Source of the DNA: Verrucomicrobiales bacterium
Lineage (GTDB): Bacteria > Verrucomicrobiota > Verrucomicrobiia > Verrucomicrobiales > Verrucomicrobiaceae
Length of the DNA stretch: 6,175 bases
Assembly (NCBI GenBank): GCA_003506995.1
Contig: DNXB01000584.1
Coordinates: 416 to 6,590 of the forward strand
Direction of reading: 5' to 3'
In this document: piece after piece, positions 5,502 to 6,175 of the stretch
How the letters are laid out: each line of letters opens with the position of its first letter
Position numbering within the stretch: the stretch's first letter is position 1
Program-made: the position numbers and the translations under genes
Notes under the pieces: generated by a model
Databases searched by the model: none
Told to the model about the DNA's origin: nothing
Seen by the model: the letters and a program-made list of their open reading frames with translations, nothing else

Positions 5502-5930
5502 TCAGCGAAGTTTGGACAGAACGTCCCGCAGATGCCGCTCTCCAGGACGAGTCTGGTGCAGCAAGTGGAGCAGCCTCCGGGTTTGTTTTTCGTCCAACTG
5601 AAGACAAAGCTCCTGAAAACTGATGCCATCGGGCAGGTCACTCACAGTGTCGGCCACGGCGGCCAGGCGCGATTGACGAAGCTGGGCGGGAGTGGGCGGC
5701 GGAGCGGGCTTTTCTGCATCGTCGCTCCACAAAAGACGCCACAGCGATTTGCCGAACACAACCGGCAAGATCACGGCCACAAAGGCCCAAACCCATTCTG
5801 CAGGGCTGTCGATACGCTCCTCGTTTGCATGTAGCACAAAGACAACCAGAGGCCCAAGGACTGCCATCATGCTGAACGTGCGGATGCATCGCTTCATCCA
5901 CTCTCGGAAGAACCAATGCAGCCACTTCAT
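5502..5930 (-). CDS. Two-pass membrane protein of unknown function
   Basis: 142 residues. A basic N-terminus (Arg9, Lys13, Arg14, Arg17) precedes a hydrophobic segment at about 18-34. A short polar loop (35-45) and a second hydrophobic segment at about 46-68 follow, then a Pro-rich linker (APPPTP, 76-81) and a mostly helical soluble tail (82-142) ending in Leu/Arg-rich helices. The positive-inside rule puts both ends in the cytoplasm. I do not recognise the family. The start at 5928-5930 is 12 bases after the thrS stop, so it is probably read through from thrS; there is no Shine-Dalgarno. The hydrophobic pattern and high G/C third positions argue that it is real and that overlapping frames are shadows. 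A link to the TIR gene downstream is conceivable but unsupported. Confidence 0.8.
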   Translation of the reverse strand: MKWLHWFFREWMKRCIRTFSMMAVLGPLVVFVLHANEERIDSPAEWVWAFVAVILPVVFGKSLWRLLWSDDAEKPAPPPTPAQLRQSRLAAVADTVSDLPDGISFQELCLQLDEKQTRRLLHLLHQTRPGERHLRDVLSKLR

Positions 5931-5942
5931 GCATCAAGAATG

Positions 5943-6175
5943 TTACAGCCTGCGCTCCTTCACCTCCGCCGTGATCTCGGTGAGGAAGTCGGCGATGGGT
6001 TTGACACCGAGGTCGCCCTTTTTGCTGTGGCGGACGGCGACGGATTGCACGGCGGCTTCCTTCTCGCCGACGACGAGCATGTAGGGGATCTTGTCGAGCT
6101 GGGCGTTGCGGATCTTGGCACCGATTTTGTCGGCGTCGTTGTTGAGCGCGACGCGCAGGCCGGCGGCCTTGAGCT
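5943..6175 (-). CDS. thrS: Threonyl-tRNA synthetase, C-terminal anticodon-binding domain (partial)
   Basis: The last 76 codons, ending at TAA 5943-5945; the rest lies past the window edge. The translation has hallmarks of the class IIa HGTP anticodon-binding domain as found in ThrS: a strand reading LRVALNN, then DKIGAKIRNAQLDKIPYMLV, then VVGEKE, and a C-terminal block KKGDLGVKPIADFL followed by a charged helix. GDLGV close to the end is characteristic of ThrS as opposed to ProS or HisS. The enzyme charges tRNA-Thr in the cytoplasm, and this domain reads the anticodon. It often precedes infC-rpmI-rplT in other bacteria; here it is followed by an unknown membrane protein instead. Nothing abnormal is seen in the visible part. 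Confidence 0.95.
   Translation of the reverse strand, partial: LKAAGLRVALNNDADKIGAKIRNAQLDKIPYMLVVGEKEAAVQSVAVRHSKKGDLGVKPIADFLTEITAEVKERRL

Noticed and set aside
1..6175. CRISPR array, insertion sequence or prophage genes
   Set aside because: No regularly spaced repeats and no transposase, integrase or phage-like reading frames are present.

Overview
The window reads as a chromosomal segment of a GC-rich, Gram-negative-type bacterium. The housekeeping genes (ispE, pgeF, the thrS C-terminus) are full-strength family members. Their sequence flavour, the spacers rich in ACGGAA-type degenerate repeats, and the absence of good Shine-Dalgarno sites before the starts suggest a member of the PVC group, most likely Verrucomicrobiota. 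That placement is an impression from memory, not the result of a search. Nearly every gene lies on the minus strand, so transcription mostly runs from high to low coordinates.

Layout, in the direction of minus-strand transcription. (1) 5943-6175: the last 76 codons of thrS (threonyl-tRNA synthetase), cut by the window edge. (2) 5502-5930: a 142-residue unknown protein with two membrane segments, 12 bases after thrS and probably co-transcribed with it. (3) 5294-5476: a possible 60-residue basic protein on the plus strand, convergent with the membrane protein and divergent from the next gene. (4) 2581-5118: an 845-residue TIR / NB-ARC (STAND) / TPR protein, a bacterial NLR-like gene and the standout of the window. 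It is most likely a single-gene anti-phage system acting by NAD+ depletion or nucleotide signalling. (5) 2173-2577: about 400 bases without a convincing gene, partly made of repeat-like, hairpin-rich sequence that runs into the 3' end of the TIR gene. (6) 1519-2172 pgeF and 673-1512 ispE, 6 bases apart and probably one operon. (7) 426-672: an intergenic stretch with a perfect 12-bp plus-strand intrinsic terminator and a plausible plus-strand promoter about 150 bases upstream, which together suggest an undescribed small RNA. (8) 1-425: the N-terminal 141 codons of a ThiF/MoeB/HesA-family E1-like enzyme with unusual motif residues.

How the parts relate: thrS, ispE and pgeF are ordinary core genes (aminoacylation, isoprenoid precursor synthesis, peptidoglycan quality control). 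The TIR-NB-ARC-TPR gene looks like accessory defence cargo between core genes, with non-coding flanks on both sides. Its 162 bases of upstream sequence after the in-frame stop and its short leader hold two dyad symmetries that could be control sites. The putative small RNA carries 13 bases perfectly complementary to the ispE mRNA encoded next to it, so a regulatory link is possible but unproven.
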